Source of the DNA: Prunus persica
Taxonomy: Eukaryota; Streptophyta; Magnoliopsida; Rosales; Rosaceae
Length of the DNA: 64,000 bases
Direction: 5' to 3'
Assembly (NCBI RefSeq): GCF_000346465.2
Contig: NC_034016.1
Span: 13,594,969 to 13,658,968, forward strand
The number at the start of each line of letters is the position of its first letter. The stretch's first letter is position 1. The notes below the pieces were generated by a model. The model worked only from the letters and a program-made list of their open reading frames with translations, was not told the DNA's origin and did no database searches. Shown here piece by piece: positions 9,499 to 21,156 of this stretch. A program made the translations under genes and the position numbers.

Positions 9499-11327
9499 CT
9501 AATCAAATAATGAAGCAAAATCAACCGGGTCGTCGCCAGTATGCGGCTCGGAGGTATGGGCGTCCACCGGGGCAGTGGTCTGGTAGGCATGCTCGGGGTG
9601 GACGGGCTGGGAGGTCGGCACATCAAAATGTGGGACTGGAATGCCGGACTGTGCGAGGGACTGCAGAATGACCGACATCTGGCTCTGAAGAGTGGCCACC
9701 TGTGCTGTCAAAGCAGTGACCTGACTGTTCGACTGCGCTGATGAACGGGGTCTGGGTTCCCTCCGCCTGGCATTCCCCATCCCTTGACAATATGTCCCCG
9801 GTCTCCTCCCTAGAGTCTGATCCAATGTCTCCGTCAAGATCTGAAACCCAGCATCCTGTGGAGGATCCACAGACTCGATTGGAGTATCGGGAGGAAGTTG
9901 GGAGGCAGACTCCTGAAGAACCAACTGGCTCCTCTCCACCATCGTCGTCTGTTTAGCATAACATAAAATATAAATTCAAACACTCATATAATGAACTTTA
10001 AAGTTGAATCGTAACATAAGAACTAAAATTAAATAATACTTACATGAAGGGACTCGGCCAACTCATTCCCAGGCCGAACATAAACGTCGCCAAAGACGTC
10101 GATCTCTGGGAATTTGGACCCCCCCTAAATTGAACAAAAGAAGACAAATATTAGAACGACAAAATAAATTAAGAATAATGAAAAAGTAAAAAATTAAATA
10201 AAAATTATTCTATTATTACCTGACGCCGTGCATCCATCCGATAGGAGAAGGGCCTGGAACCCGAATGATGGAGAAGAGTCTTCTTCTTCCTATTGCCCTT
10301 ATTGACTTTGGCTTTATTCTGTTATACAAAAAATAAAACGTATTAGTTGAAATTGAAATTAAATATAAAAAATTAAAAAAACATTTGTAATAAAATAAAA
10401 TAAAATATAAAAAATTACCACAAAAGCGGGCGCCTGAAAATGAGCGCAGAGCCACGCCCAACTATCCTCCCGCCCCTCAAGCCCTTTCGGGCAACCCTCT
10501 TGAAGAGCGACTTGCGGATCATCGAACGCCTCAAAATGGTAGTGTAAGTCGCTCTTCCACTGCTTGTACCTCTCAGAGAAGAGTCTGTTGACGTACGCCA
10601 ACGACTCTTCGTCAAGGTCCTCCAAGTTGTAGTTCGTCTGCAATAAATTAATTACATACATTTAAATAATATAAAAACTACGTTTGAAAGAAAAAGAATG
10701 AAAAGGCCTACATACCAACAACTGGCCGCGAACCGCAGTCTTGGTCTCGTCAGGCATCACCTTCCAAGACTTCCATTGCATCGGGCAATAGCTCTGAATG
10801 ACATGACCAATGTCGTGGGCCAAGGAGCTATGCAACTCCGCCGTCGGTGCAGCCAGATGTCGCTCGTCGTATCCGATGTTGATACGACTGTTGGTCACCC
10901 GGGTGACCTTCGCCGTCTTCAATTGCCGACACAGCCCTCGGGTGTTCTTCTTTGTTGCAAAGAAAGATGACATGAATGTTAAATAAAAAACAAATTTAAC
11001 AATCAAATACACACATACAAAAATTAAAAAACAACAAGAAGAAATAAAACATAAAATGAACTGGATAAAAAGGAAAGCTATACCTGGCAGTGACCCTGAC
11101 GCATCCGTGGATGTGGTGTCGGTGGTGCTGGCGGGCCGATGACGCCGCCTGGCGCTAACAGGCTGCGCCACTGATGACGCTGATGAGGCAGGCGCCTGGG
11201 ACCCCGCAGGTCCAACTGCCAAGTGGTCCATCAGTGCTGGCGCAGTGGCAGCAGATGTCGGCTGAGTCGGGGGCTCCGAACTCTGCGTGGTCGTCACCGC
11301 CCTACGACGTGTAATCAGGTCTGACAT
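9499..11327 (-). CDS. TNPA-like protein, plant transposase Ptta/En/Spm family
   Basis: Accessory transposon protein expected to bind the GCGCGACGAA subterminal repeats. The exons on minus, roughly, are 11327-11084 (start MSDLITRRR, Pro/Ala/Ser-rich), 10949-10710, 10637-10419, 10320-10221, 10126-10044 and 9951-9499. Exon 2 carries the family core (RGLCRQLKTAKVTRVTNSRI ... YCPMQWKSWKVMP). Exon 3 continues TNYNLEDLDEESLAYVNRLF, exon 4 has SGRPFSYRMDAR-type sequence (here GSRPFSYRMDARRQ), and exon 5 has FGDVYVRPGNELAES. The last exon has a predicted coiled coil (SQVTALTAQVATLQSQMSVI) and ends FASLFD. No stop interrupts an exon, but the exon 1-2 junction does not keep frame at the sites I picked, so either it uses other sites or it is damaged. 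Confidence 0.7.
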
Positions 11328-12185
11328 CTGCACAATTTCATAAATACAGAAACGAATTAATAAAATATACGAATATCCGATATTGATATGATACAATTCA
11401 GATTATTGACCTAGGGTTTGCGAGTTCGGAGTATCCGGGACTCCGATCCACGATCCGTCGAATCGTAGACAATCCAACAAATACAACCTACACCATACGT
11501 GAGTTTGAGTTCGAACCAACGGTCCGAACATAACAACCCCGGAAATCGCACAATAGGCAAAATCCGTTCGAGACGCAAACGGCAACCAAATTCCAATCCG
11601 AAAACACCTATGCGCTCGTGACAACCAAAGGATTGCACTGGGACCTAATTCAGGCTGCTACAGTACCCGACGCGCCGCCCCACGCGCCGCCCTATAGCGA
11701 TACCAATCGCCGGAAAATTCGTAAAACTAAGGGCCAAGGTTCCTACCCTAGGTTGAATACATCATTTCGGGCCACTTTTGTTCTCGGACATAGCCCGAAA
11801 AATGGCCGGAAGTGGCCGGAATTGAAATTCAAAATCCGGCCGAAACTTAGGGTTTCAAATTAAGCGGCCTAGAGCAACAATCCAACAATTCCTACCCAAC
11901 CATCAGCTAAAGCATGAAAAATAGGACAGAAACCATACCTCAGGTGTCGGAATTGGTTGCCGGAGGAGGGAGAATCACGGCGGAGCCGATTCGGTGAAAA
12001 CCGAAGAAATCGCGGCGGCTGGCTCGACGGTGACGGCGGGGGAGCTCCGGGGTAACAGCAATGTGGCGGGCGCGGTCCAAATCCACCGAGGTAGGAGGCA
12101 GCGGCGGCGGCGGGAGAGAGACGGCGGCGTTGAAGATTTCTGAAAACTGGGGAAGAATGAGGCCATCGCGTGGTTTCTGAAATTT
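11328..12185 (-). promoter_or_regulatory. Leader and upstream region of the CACTA-1 TNPA-like gene
   Basis: The region is non-coding but conserved. The stretch around 11740-11860 (Cgg-rich phrases such as ccggccacttccggccattt in reverse) reappears in CACTA-3 at about 49280-49340 in the other orientation, and the rest is colinear with 49070-49533. The 63-codon ORF at 11975-12166 could be a leader peptide or first exon; I cannot decide. Confidence 0.5.
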
Positions 12186-12189
12186 TATT

Positions 12190-13200
12190 CGTTTTTGCGC
12201 GACGAATCCATCAACACGTCGCGCAAGAAATTTTAAATGGGTATTGCGCGACGAACCACAAGTTTATTCCGTCGCGCAATGTTGGCAGTCCACCCAAATT
12301 TGGGAATTAGGGTTTAGTGGGCGATATTGAAATCTTACGCGACGCAGTGATAAACGATACGTCGTGCAAGAAATTTTAAAAGGGTATTGCGCGACGAACC
12401 ACAAGTTTATTCCATCGTCGCGCAATGTTGGCAGTCCGCCCAAATTTGGGATTTAGGGTTTAGCGGGCGATATTGAAATCTTGCGCGACGCAGTGATAAA
12501 CGATACGTCGCGCAAGAAATTTTAAAAGGGTATTGCGCGACGAACCACAAGTTTATTCCATCGTCGCGCAATGTTGGCAGTCCGCCCAAATTTGGGATTT
12601 AGGGTTTAGCGGGCGATATTGAAATCTTGCGCGACGCATGGGTAAGCAATTCGTCGGGCAATGTTGGCAGTCCGCCCAAATTTGGGATAGCGGGCGATTT
12701 TGAAACCTTGCGCGACGCATGCATAAGCGATTCGTCGCGCAATGTTGGCAGTCCGCCCAAAATTGGGATTTAGGGTTTAGGTGTTCGTCGCGCAATGTCC
12801 TTAAAAACTCGCAATTCAAATGTATGCAAAAACCGTCCCAAGAGAAAGGCTGGCTGCGATTGCGCGACCAACAGGTACATCGTCGCGCAAAAACACCCAA
12901 AAATTTTTCACTAAGTGTCCAGACGGAGGAAGAGCGGGGGTGAAAGTTCTGGGTGATATTGCGCAACGAAGTCCGTTGTTCGTCGCGCAATGTCCTTAAA
13001 AACTCGCAACCCAAATGTATGGAAAAACCGCCCGAAGAGAAAGGCTGGCTGCGATTGCGCGACGAACAAGTACAGCGTCGCGCAAAAACACCCAAAAAAA
13101 TTTCACTAAATGTCCAGAGGGAGGAAGAGTGGGAGGCGAAAGTTCTGGTGATATGGCGCGACGAACCCAATGTTTTTCGTCGCGCAATCCCTGTACCCTA
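12190..13200. repeat. Internal GCGCGACG dyad block with about 145-bp tandem units
   Basis: The phrase gtattgcgcgacgaacc begins at 12241, 12384 and 12530 (periods 143 and 146), followed by two shortened units to about 12780. Each unit contains 'gttggcagtccgcccaaatt', a telomere-like tttagggtttag and two GCGCGACG dyads. From 12780 to 13200 a second duplicated unit (with ccttaaaaactcgca) carries the same dyads. This block lies upstream of the TNPA-like gene, so it could act as internal transposase-binding sites or promoter elements. The ORFs here are repeat artefacts. Confidence 0.8.
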
Positions 13201-13249
13201 AACCCTAAAGCCTAAACCACAGAAACCCTAAACCCGAAACTAGTTTTCG

Positions 13250-13855
13250 TGATCCAACCGGTAAACTTGTTTTTTTATACTTCGAGATCGTATATGCCGA
13301 AAATCGAAACAAACAAACATTAAGAGATCAAGTAACAAGACGAAACTTTTCGACGGTTGTAAATGAAAAGTCATGATTTAACGGTTATTTTAGCTCTGAT
13401 TTGTAAGATTTTTTACTGCTACTTTTCTTTACCCTATATGAATACAATTAGTGAATTTGATCATGAATTTCAGATGTTTACACTAGGGTGATACGACAAA
13501 ATGTTATGTTATATTTAACGAAAGTATAAGTAAACGATTCATTGTTCGTGAATATATGATTGCTATGGCAAACGCATTCTACGAAAGTAGTTTCAGCAAT
13601 TGAACCGTCAAACTTGTTTATTTGTACTTCAAGATCTTAGACCCCAAAAATTGGAAAAAAAAAACATTCGGAGATCAAGTAACGGGACAAAACTTTTGAA
13701 CGGTTATAAATGAAAACTCATTATTTAACGGTTATTTTAACTCTGATTTTTACGAATTTTTACACCTACACTCCATGACCCTATATGAATACAATGAACT
13801 AACTCGATCGTCAATTTCAAATATATATGTGTATATATAATGTATATTATAAAAT
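13250..13855. repeat. Direct duplication of about 350 bp inside CACTA-1
   Basis: Two diverged copies start near 13252 and 13603. Shared phrases include 'aaacttgttt', 'gagatcaagtaac', 'tttaacggttattttaactc' and 'accctatatgaatacaat'. No coding potential seen. Confidence 0.7.
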
Positions 13856-13930
13856 CATATAATATTTGTGCGACGAAGAAATCTTTTACGTCGCGCAAAA
13901 GTTCATCGCGTGACGCATGACACTTTGTAT

Positions 13931-14789
13931 TTAAAGACGTTATATTTTTTCTTGTCGTGAAAATTATATTTAACGGCGTAGTGTTTTAGTTGTCGTCGTT
14001 ATATGTCTATCTTGCGGCCTTGTTCTTTTAATATGTGTCATATTTTTCCTTTTTAACGACGGTGATTTGTTTGAGTTGGTCGTCTATTCTCATCCTCGAC
14101 TATTTTTTAGAACTTTAGCAGACTAAACACGTCTGTTTTTATTTTTTTTCGACGTTGTTTTATTTAACAACGTCTAATATTTATCGTCGTTGTTTGTTTC
14201 TGAAAATAGGACGTATAAATTTTGTAATACGACTCTCATATATTTGTAACCGACGTTGTTTCGTTGTTCAACGTCTACTCTATAAATACATACGTCGTAA
14301 ATAATGACATTGACAACTATTTCCACGTCATCTTTTATAGAAAAATCGAAGTGGAAAATTTATTTTACGACGGCTGTTTTTATATAGGCGACGTAGTAGG
14401 TATCAATAACGTCGTCTTCTAATGTATTTAAAGACGTCATATTTTTTATTGTCGTGAAAATGATATCTAACGGCGTCTTATTTTAATTTTCGTCGTTGTA
14501 TGTCTATCTTGCGGCCTTGTTCTGTTAATATGTGTCATATTTTTCCTTTTTAACGACGGTTTTTTAGAGAGTTGGTCGTCTATTCTCATCCTCGACTGCT
14601 TTTTTAGATCTTTTTGCAGTACAAAGACGTCGTTTTGTATTTGTTGATGACGTTGTATATTTTAACAACGACGGTGATTTAGCGTCGTGGTTTATGAGGG
14701 AAAAGATGACGGTGGATTCCACGACCATTGAAAAACCGAATACACGACGGTGATTTACCGTCGTCTTTTTTCTTTTTGGTAGTAGTGGA
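13931..14789. mobile_element. Terminal fragment of a second CACTA family nested in CACTA-1
   Basis: The sequence ends ctttttggtagtagtg at 14789, a CACTA terminus in reverse. The preceding 850 bp match the reverse complement of the left end of CACTA-2 (35216-35880), including acgacggtgatttaccgtcg near 14745, the 'ggccttgttct' segment and dense GACGTC/ACGACGG motifs. The opposite terminus is missing; the fragment simply starts after GCGCGACG-type sequence near 13925. It lies about 140 bp beyond the TNP2 stop codon. Confidence 0.8.
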
Positions 14790-14928
14790 ATGTTTTGTAA
14801 CTAAATTTATTTGAATAATGTTTCAGTTGTCCACATATATAAGATTTGGATATTTGTACTACATATATTCGAACATTTGTATTACACAAAGTCTGTACAC
14901 AAACATAATAAAATTATAAAAAATTGAA

Positions 14929-17900
14929 TTATTCATCATCTGAACTATAATAACTTTCGTTATCGTCGCTATCATCACTTTCGGTCTCCCAATCCTCCTC
15001 CTCCTCGTCTGCTATAACTACATCATCTTCGCTGCTCGGGCCCACTGCAACATCGAATCTTGGGAGATCCCCGAGGTCAATTGTAATTGACTGAATCGGT
15101 ATTTCGATTGAAGACACTCCTTGAATTTGAAACGGTTCTTGTATAACATGTGTATCTCGAAGTGTATCCGCATCATTTTCCATTGATGATTCTAAACGTT
15201 GGTCAGCCACATTGTCGACGTCGTTGTCAGTGTTCCCGTCTAATTCTGGTATAACATACACGTTCCTATGATCCATCTTCTGAACAACTTTCCAACTGCT
15301 CCCGGCTTTAGGGTCATCTAGATACATAATTTGTGTTGCCATGTTCGCCAAAATGTACGGGTCGTCATCATACCAAGTTCTGTTAATGTTCACAGATAGT
15401 AAGCCATGGTCGATTTTAACACTTCCCGGCCTATTTGGGTTGCTATCAAACCATCGACACTTAAACATGATCACTTGGTATCGATCTTTGTAAAGCAATT
15501 GAACGACATTTGTAAGTTTGCCATAGAAATCAATGTTCGTACTTTCGCCTCCACCTGGGACATGGACACCGCTGTTTTGCGTACACAACTTGTCATCTCG
15601 TGCAGCCCCCAAAAATTTAACACCGTTAATATAACAACCCGAAAACAATTCAGCGCGAATAGGGCCGAAGGCCAAGTTATATAACTTATCACTGTAAGTA
15701 GGGGAATTCGATGATTTCAACTTATTCACCTAATATAATATAAAACCATTCACATGTTAGTCTGATAAAATTAAATACTAAAATTTATATTTGTCAAATA
15801 CAAAACACTTATAACTTACAGATTCCAAAAACCATTGTGGAAACCATTCACGTTGTTTCTGGGCAACTAAATGTGATGGATGTTCTCGCTTCATCATCTC
15901 TTCATGCTCATCTAAGTATGCCATTATCTCATCACAATTGTTCAGTACGAACCAATGCGCTACTTCCATGTCATTTGTAGAAAACGACTCTCCTCGTCCA
16001 GGATCTCCAAAGGGTCGTGCGCTTTGGGTAAAAATAGAAAGTTTTTCCTTTCTCATACCTCCGTCGTTATTACGCTGAGGACGATTGAAAGCCGTCTCCA
16101 CATCCTTTAAATACATTCCACAGAAAGTAAGCGACTCATATTGAACCCAAGCCTCTATAATTGATCCTTCGGGCTTCGCCCTGTTGCGTACACTTTTTTT
16201 CAGCTCTCCGAGAAGCCTATCAAAATAAAAAGATATGATACAATTTAGCAAGCCTGTGATAATGATGCATACACAAACGAAAAGGATTATATACCTTTGT
16301 ATTGGATACATCCAGCGATAGTTGACAGGACCAGCAAGCAATGCCTATTCTGGAAGGCGTTGCATAAACACATGGCAGTCATGGCTCTTAAGTCCAGTAA
16401 ATTTACCCCCGTCAACATTCACGCAACGGGCGATATTAGAAGCATACCCATCAGGAAACTTTACAGACGATACAAACATTACAAACTCTTTTTTGTCATT
16501 CGGTTTCAGAGAAAAGAATGCAAGATCCCTTCTAGCTTTATCACTGTCCCTGTTCATCCATAATCCCCTTCGTATGCCCATTCGTTCCAAATCAAGACGG
16601 GCTTTGATTGTGTCCTTTGTCTTGCCCTCGATATCTAGAATCGTGCCCACCAATGTGTCAAATAAATTTTTCTCAACGTGCATCACATCTAGATTGTGCC
16701 TCAATTTGAGTTTCGACCAATATGGGAGCTCAAAAAACATAGGCTTGTGAGTCCAGTTCATATATGTAGAAGGTCTGGTCCGGCTAACTGTTTTTCCGAA
16801 CGGAGCAAAATCCAAACGGTTAAGCTGTTCCACGATCTCATCACCGGACCATTCTCTTGGTCTGAGGCGACGCTCTGTGTTCCCGTCAAACTCTTTATCT
16901 TTTTCCGGCCACTCGTGGTCCCATGGCAACCATCTCCGATGACCAAGGTAACAAACTTTTCCTGCGTGCCAACCAGAAGTTACATCTTCCTTGCATACAG
17001 GACATGCCATATAACCCTTTGAGCTCCACCCAGAAACCATTGCATATGCTGGGAAATCATTCACAGTCCACATAACTGCTGCCCGCAAAGTGAACATCTT
17101 CCCAGTTGATTTATCGTACGTGCGAACACCGTTTGTCCATAAATCCTTCAGCTCATCAACCAGCGACCTTAAGTAAACATCGATTGACCTGCCAGGATCC
17201 TCAGTTATCAAAACAGTCATCATCATGTATTCTTTTTTCATGCATTTCCAAGGCGGCAAATTATATGGGAATACGAAAATCGGCCAAGTGCTGTGGTGTT
17301 GGTTTAGAACCCCATACGGATTGAATCCATCAGTGGCAAGTCCTAATCTCACATTTCGGGGATCAGCAGCAAACTCGGGGAACGTTCGATCGAACTCTTT
17401 CCATGCCTCCCCATCTGCAGGATGCCGCATTACATCATCGTCTACCCGTTTTTCCTTATGCCATCTCATGTCTGTTGCAGTGTGCGTCGACATATACAAT
17501 CGCTGCAACCTAGGTTTCAGGGGCAGATAACGCATCATTTTTTGTGGGATATTAGTCGTTCTATTATGAGATGTCCTTTTGAACCTCGACTCGTTGCATA
17601 TAAGGCATGTATCCAACGTTTCGTGCTCCTTGTAGAATAACATGCAATTATTTTTGCAGGCATGAATTTTTTCATAACCCAATCCAAGACCATTCAACAC
17701 CTTCTGCGCCTGTTTATGATCTTTCGGCAAACAATTGTCCGTCAGAAGCATTCTCTTGAAAACCCCCAAAAAGTAATCGAAACACAGGTTCGACATACGA
17801 TACTTTATTTTTCCGTGCATTAGCTCTACAATGGCCGTGAGAACGGAAAAGCTCTCGCACCCTGGGTATAACTCTTGGTTTGCATTTGTTAACAGTTTTT

Positions 17901-18279
17901 CATATTGTTCAAACTCCGCGCTGTCTATTGGTGTTGGCATGTCATCTTCCCTTTCGTTATTGATGTTGGTCGATGCAAATGGAAAAACATCCTCTATAAT
18001 ATCCATGACTTGATCATTATGATCCACAATAGGTTCAACACTGTCCATTCTTGTGGCATTTAAAGACGAAGCATGGTCTAATTGTTCCCCATGAAGGTTC
18101 CAAATGCTATATGTCTCAATCATTCCATTCCTTACTAAATGAAATCCAACATTTTCAATTGTCTCCCACAACGTGTTATTACACTTCCTACAAGGACATC
18201 AGATTCTAGTTGCACCCGGGTTCTGTCTACGTGCAAACTCAATAAAATCCTCGATTCCATCCAAGTTTCGTCTGAGCAT
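14929..18279 (-). pseudogene. TNP2-like CACTA transposase, broken
   Basis: TNP2 carries out cut-and-paste transposition of CACTA elements. From the ATG at 18279 the frame reads MLRRNLDGIEDFIEFA, reaches an in-frame TGA at codon 27 (18199-18201), then continues with the CPCRKCNN zinc-type motif and the long TNP2 domain. The stop replaces the Arg expected before CPC and fits a CGA to TGA change. A second lesion lies at 16345: FMQRLPE runs into TAG and then ALLAGPVNYRWMYPIQR in the same frame, with the roughly 100-residue segment normally between them deleted. Introns follow near 16210-16295 and 15730-15820. The last exon (14929-15729) has the DUF4216-type region (NSGVHVPGG, FYGKLTNVVQLLY, FKCRWFD) and an acidic C-terminus. 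Confidence 0.85.
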
Positions 18280-19129
18280 CTATTCGGGTTCTGTATCCAC
18301 CTTCTGCTCATAATTCCTGAAACCATAATCACAACATAACAATCACAACAACTTCATATGAAGTTATAATGTCACCTTATGCCTCCGGTAAGGGCCCTAT
18401 CCCATTCGGGAATGCATAGTTCTATCACGTAACCTACGGCTACATGAGATTAGATTTCGACATGGATGAATTTCGGCAGCATCTCGATGCAGTTCTTGAG
18501 GTGGGCATAGGTATTAATACCTACGTACCACGCGAAGAACGTACCGAGATGACACCGAAATCTCCACAATCGAAACCTAATCCTGTAGCCGTGGATTACG
18601 TGACAACACTATGCATTACCAAACTGTCCAAATAGTGGGACAATTCAAGAATTAATTGGACCGCAGTCATGCTTTACGCATCCATGCACGAAATCCAACT
18701 AATCTCGAACGGGAAACTAAATGTTACTAAACATACAAATAAAAGTACGAAGTTAATTTCAATTAACTTCGTACATCACAACACATTGTGCTACATTACA
18801 CACAATTTAACAACATAATATAAATATAACTTCAGAAAAAATTAGTACACATAATAAACTAACTTTAACATTTTTAATATATAAAACGAATAAAATACCT
18901 TCTCAATCGTTCTCCACCAATCGCTAATTACAAATATCCCTAACGAGAAGAAAATTAATAGCGTCAGTACGAATTTACATTAATATTTAAAAAGAAATGA
19001 CAACAAATACTTACCCGATGAACGTATTGAATTTCCAGCAGAGACAGCGGGAGAGAAGTTGAGAGAGAGGCGGAAAGGAAATTTTTTTCCATTCTGCCTC
19101 TGCAATGGCAGTTTTCTGATATGATGAAG
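18280..19129. other. Upstream region of the CACTA-1 TNP2 gene
   Basis: No credible ORF. The region is AT-rich and joins the TNP2 start to the subterminal repeats, so it should contain the transposase promoter. No specific motif was identified. Confidence 0.4.
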
Positions 19130-19843
19130 AAAACTTTGCGCGACGAATAACAAATTTCGTCGCGCAAACTACCGTCGCCCAAAACCTTTTTTCCGTCGCA
19201 CAAATCGAGTTTTTTCGTCGCGTGAAAACTTGTCGACAAAAAAAACTTTTGCGCGACAGAACATATTTCCGTCGCACAAGATTGTGTCGCGCAAATTCTT
19301 TTCTTCGTCGCCCAAAAATAAAATTCCGTCGCGTAACAAATATGTTTCGTCGCGCAAGATTGTACCGACTTCTCTTTTACGCGACGAATCACGTTTCGTC
19401 GCGCAAACTAAAATATCGCCCTCAATTATTTTGGCGCCAAATTAAAAAAATCCTTCGTTTTCTTACGCGACGATATTCTTGTTCGTCGCGCTAAGTTGTC
19501 TTTTGCGACGAAAACTGTCGTCGCAAGAGTTTTCGCAGCCAAATCACCTCGCTTTTACGCGACGAAGTGTTTCATCGTCGCGCTATGTTTTCTTACGCGA
19601 CGAGTGGTCTCGCCGCGCAAGTACTTGGCGCCAAGAGATTACCCGGGTTTTTTTTTTCTCTTTGCGCGACGAATCTGTTTTTATGTCGCGCTAATATGTT
19701 TTGCGCTTCGAAAAATTTGGTCGCGCAAGTTCTAAATTTTTTGCGCGCCGAGAACTTCTTGTCGTCGAGCAATTGCGTTTTGCGCGACGAAATCTTATTC
19801 GTCGCGCAAACTTCTGTCGCGCAAATAGTAAAACGTAGTAGTG
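19130..19843. repeat. CACTA-1 subterminal repeats, TNP2-gene side
   Basis: Alternating TTTGCGCGACGAA and TTCGTCGCGCAAA motifs continue to the terminal repeat. Many carry single changes (gcgcgacag, gtcgcccaaa, gtcgcgtaac). Overlapping ORFs in both strands arise from the repeats. Confidence 0.9.
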
Positions 19844-19846
19844 ATT

Positions 19847-20714
19847 ATAATTAACTCATTTCCAACAATCTCTAATCTATACCTTTAAAAAGATCTTATG
19901 TTACATTATGAATTATGAAAACATTGCAGCCAAACATTTGCCCTTTCTCTTGCTAACTTCTGTAATGGAATTGTCTGGCTCATCTATGCACTCATGAAAT
20001 TTGATCCCTACATTCTGGTAATTCTCTAGACATTTTTTGTTGTTGTTTCAAGTACACATTAAAAAATATATATTTTTTCAAAAAGAAGAGTGAATATCCC
20101 TTTTCTTTGAACCATTTTGTTAGGTTCCCAATGGTTTGGGATAAATTTCTGTAATGGAATTTCTGGGATCCTACGACCCCACCAACTGGAATGAGGATGA
20201 TGAAAAACCAAAATCTGAGGTTCAACTCTCTAACTTGCTTCAATTCTTGAGCTTTGTTACAGCCATCCAATTTTTGAGATTTATTCATTTTTCTTTTTAC
20301 AACCCACCTCAATACTACTGGAGCTACAACTCGTAGGCAATTCTTAAGCAAATTGTCAATTTTTGAGTTGTAATTTGCACGTCCACCTGTTTGATAATTT
20401 TGGCAAATATTTCAATTATTGTACTTTTTTGACTCTTTCATCTGTTGTCCTCATCTGTTGGTAACTAGTGAGTTGGCTTTTCAGAATGTACAATTAATTT
20501 TGCTCACTGGCTCGCAATGATTCTGCTTTATTAATATAGGCAATTAGTTTTTTTCAAATTTAATATTTTATTTTAGAATTAAAAAAAATATAACAGGTAA
20601 TTGTGTTTCATAAAAATAGGACACATGATATGATTTTGTTTTGAATTTGCATTAACTAAGAGCATTTTCTAGTATTTTGAATGTTACCATTCTATGTCTA
20701 TTGTTTTATATATA
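19847..20714. other. Unassigned host or old transposon sequence
   Basis: No gene supported. The 119-codon minus ORF at 19992-20351 shows no recognisable domain and has low-complexity runs. Confidence 0.3.
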
Positions 20715-20998
20715 CTAGCCTCTCCGCACGCGCTTCCGTGCTAGCGAGCCTCAAAAAATTTTAAAAAAAATTTAGAATTAAAAAAGATAATGGGTAGCTG
20801 TGTTTCATAAAACTATGATCCATTATCTGATTTTTCTTTTAATTTCAATTTTTTTTTAGTATGAAAAAGTGTGAATTTATCATATTATCCTCATCTAATT
20901 AATAATTTCAATTATTAATGTTTGCCTTAACCAATGACATTTTATGGTATTTTGAATGTTTTATCATTCTCTACCTTTTGCTTTAATATATAAATAAA
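20715..20998 (-). mobile_element. Small Helitron, second copy, reverse orientation
   Basis: This is the reverse of the element at 4575-4861. CTAG (reverse) lies at 20715-20718 next to a decayed terminal hairpin (tagcctctccgcacgcgctt). The shared interior contains 'gggtagctgtgtttcataaa' against 'tatggaacaaaactaccca' in reverse, and 'ctctaccttttgctttaata' at the 5' end. The 5' terminal TC is degraded. Confidence 0.65.
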
Positions 20999-21156
20999 TT
21001 TTCTAAATCTATTGCTTGTATGTACACTGATTTTCGGAGTTGTGTTATTCATGTCTTTGTATCTTGTATGTTGTCTTTGACAGTAATGGGCAACCTATAC
21101 CAATTTTGAAATAATATATCATTATCAAGCACTGTTTCAGAGTCCTAAAGGTCCAC

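Larger units (their letters stand above)
8724..19843 (-). mobile_element. CACTA (En/Spm) transposon, complete ends (CACTA-1)
   Basis: The element begins CACTACTACATTTTACT at 8724 and ends AGTAAAACGTAGTAGTG at 19843, giving a 23-bp terminal inverted repeat with two mismatches. The 3-bp duplication ATT (8721-8723 and 19844-19846) matches the CACTA rule. The length is 11,120 bp. Both ends carry many copies of GCGCGACGAA in both orientations. Two genes run on the minus strand: a TNP2 transposase (14929-18279, broken) and a TNPA-like gene (9499-11327). A fragment of another CACTA family lies between them. Confidence 0.95.

Noticed and set aside
13194..13235. Interstitial telomere
   Set aside because: Only a few degenerate ccctaaa units inside CACTA sequence; they recur at matching places in CACTA-3.
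19992..20351. 119-codon minus ORF as a host gene
   Set aside because: No recognised domain, Lys/Phe-rich runs at its end, and no support from neighbouring features.
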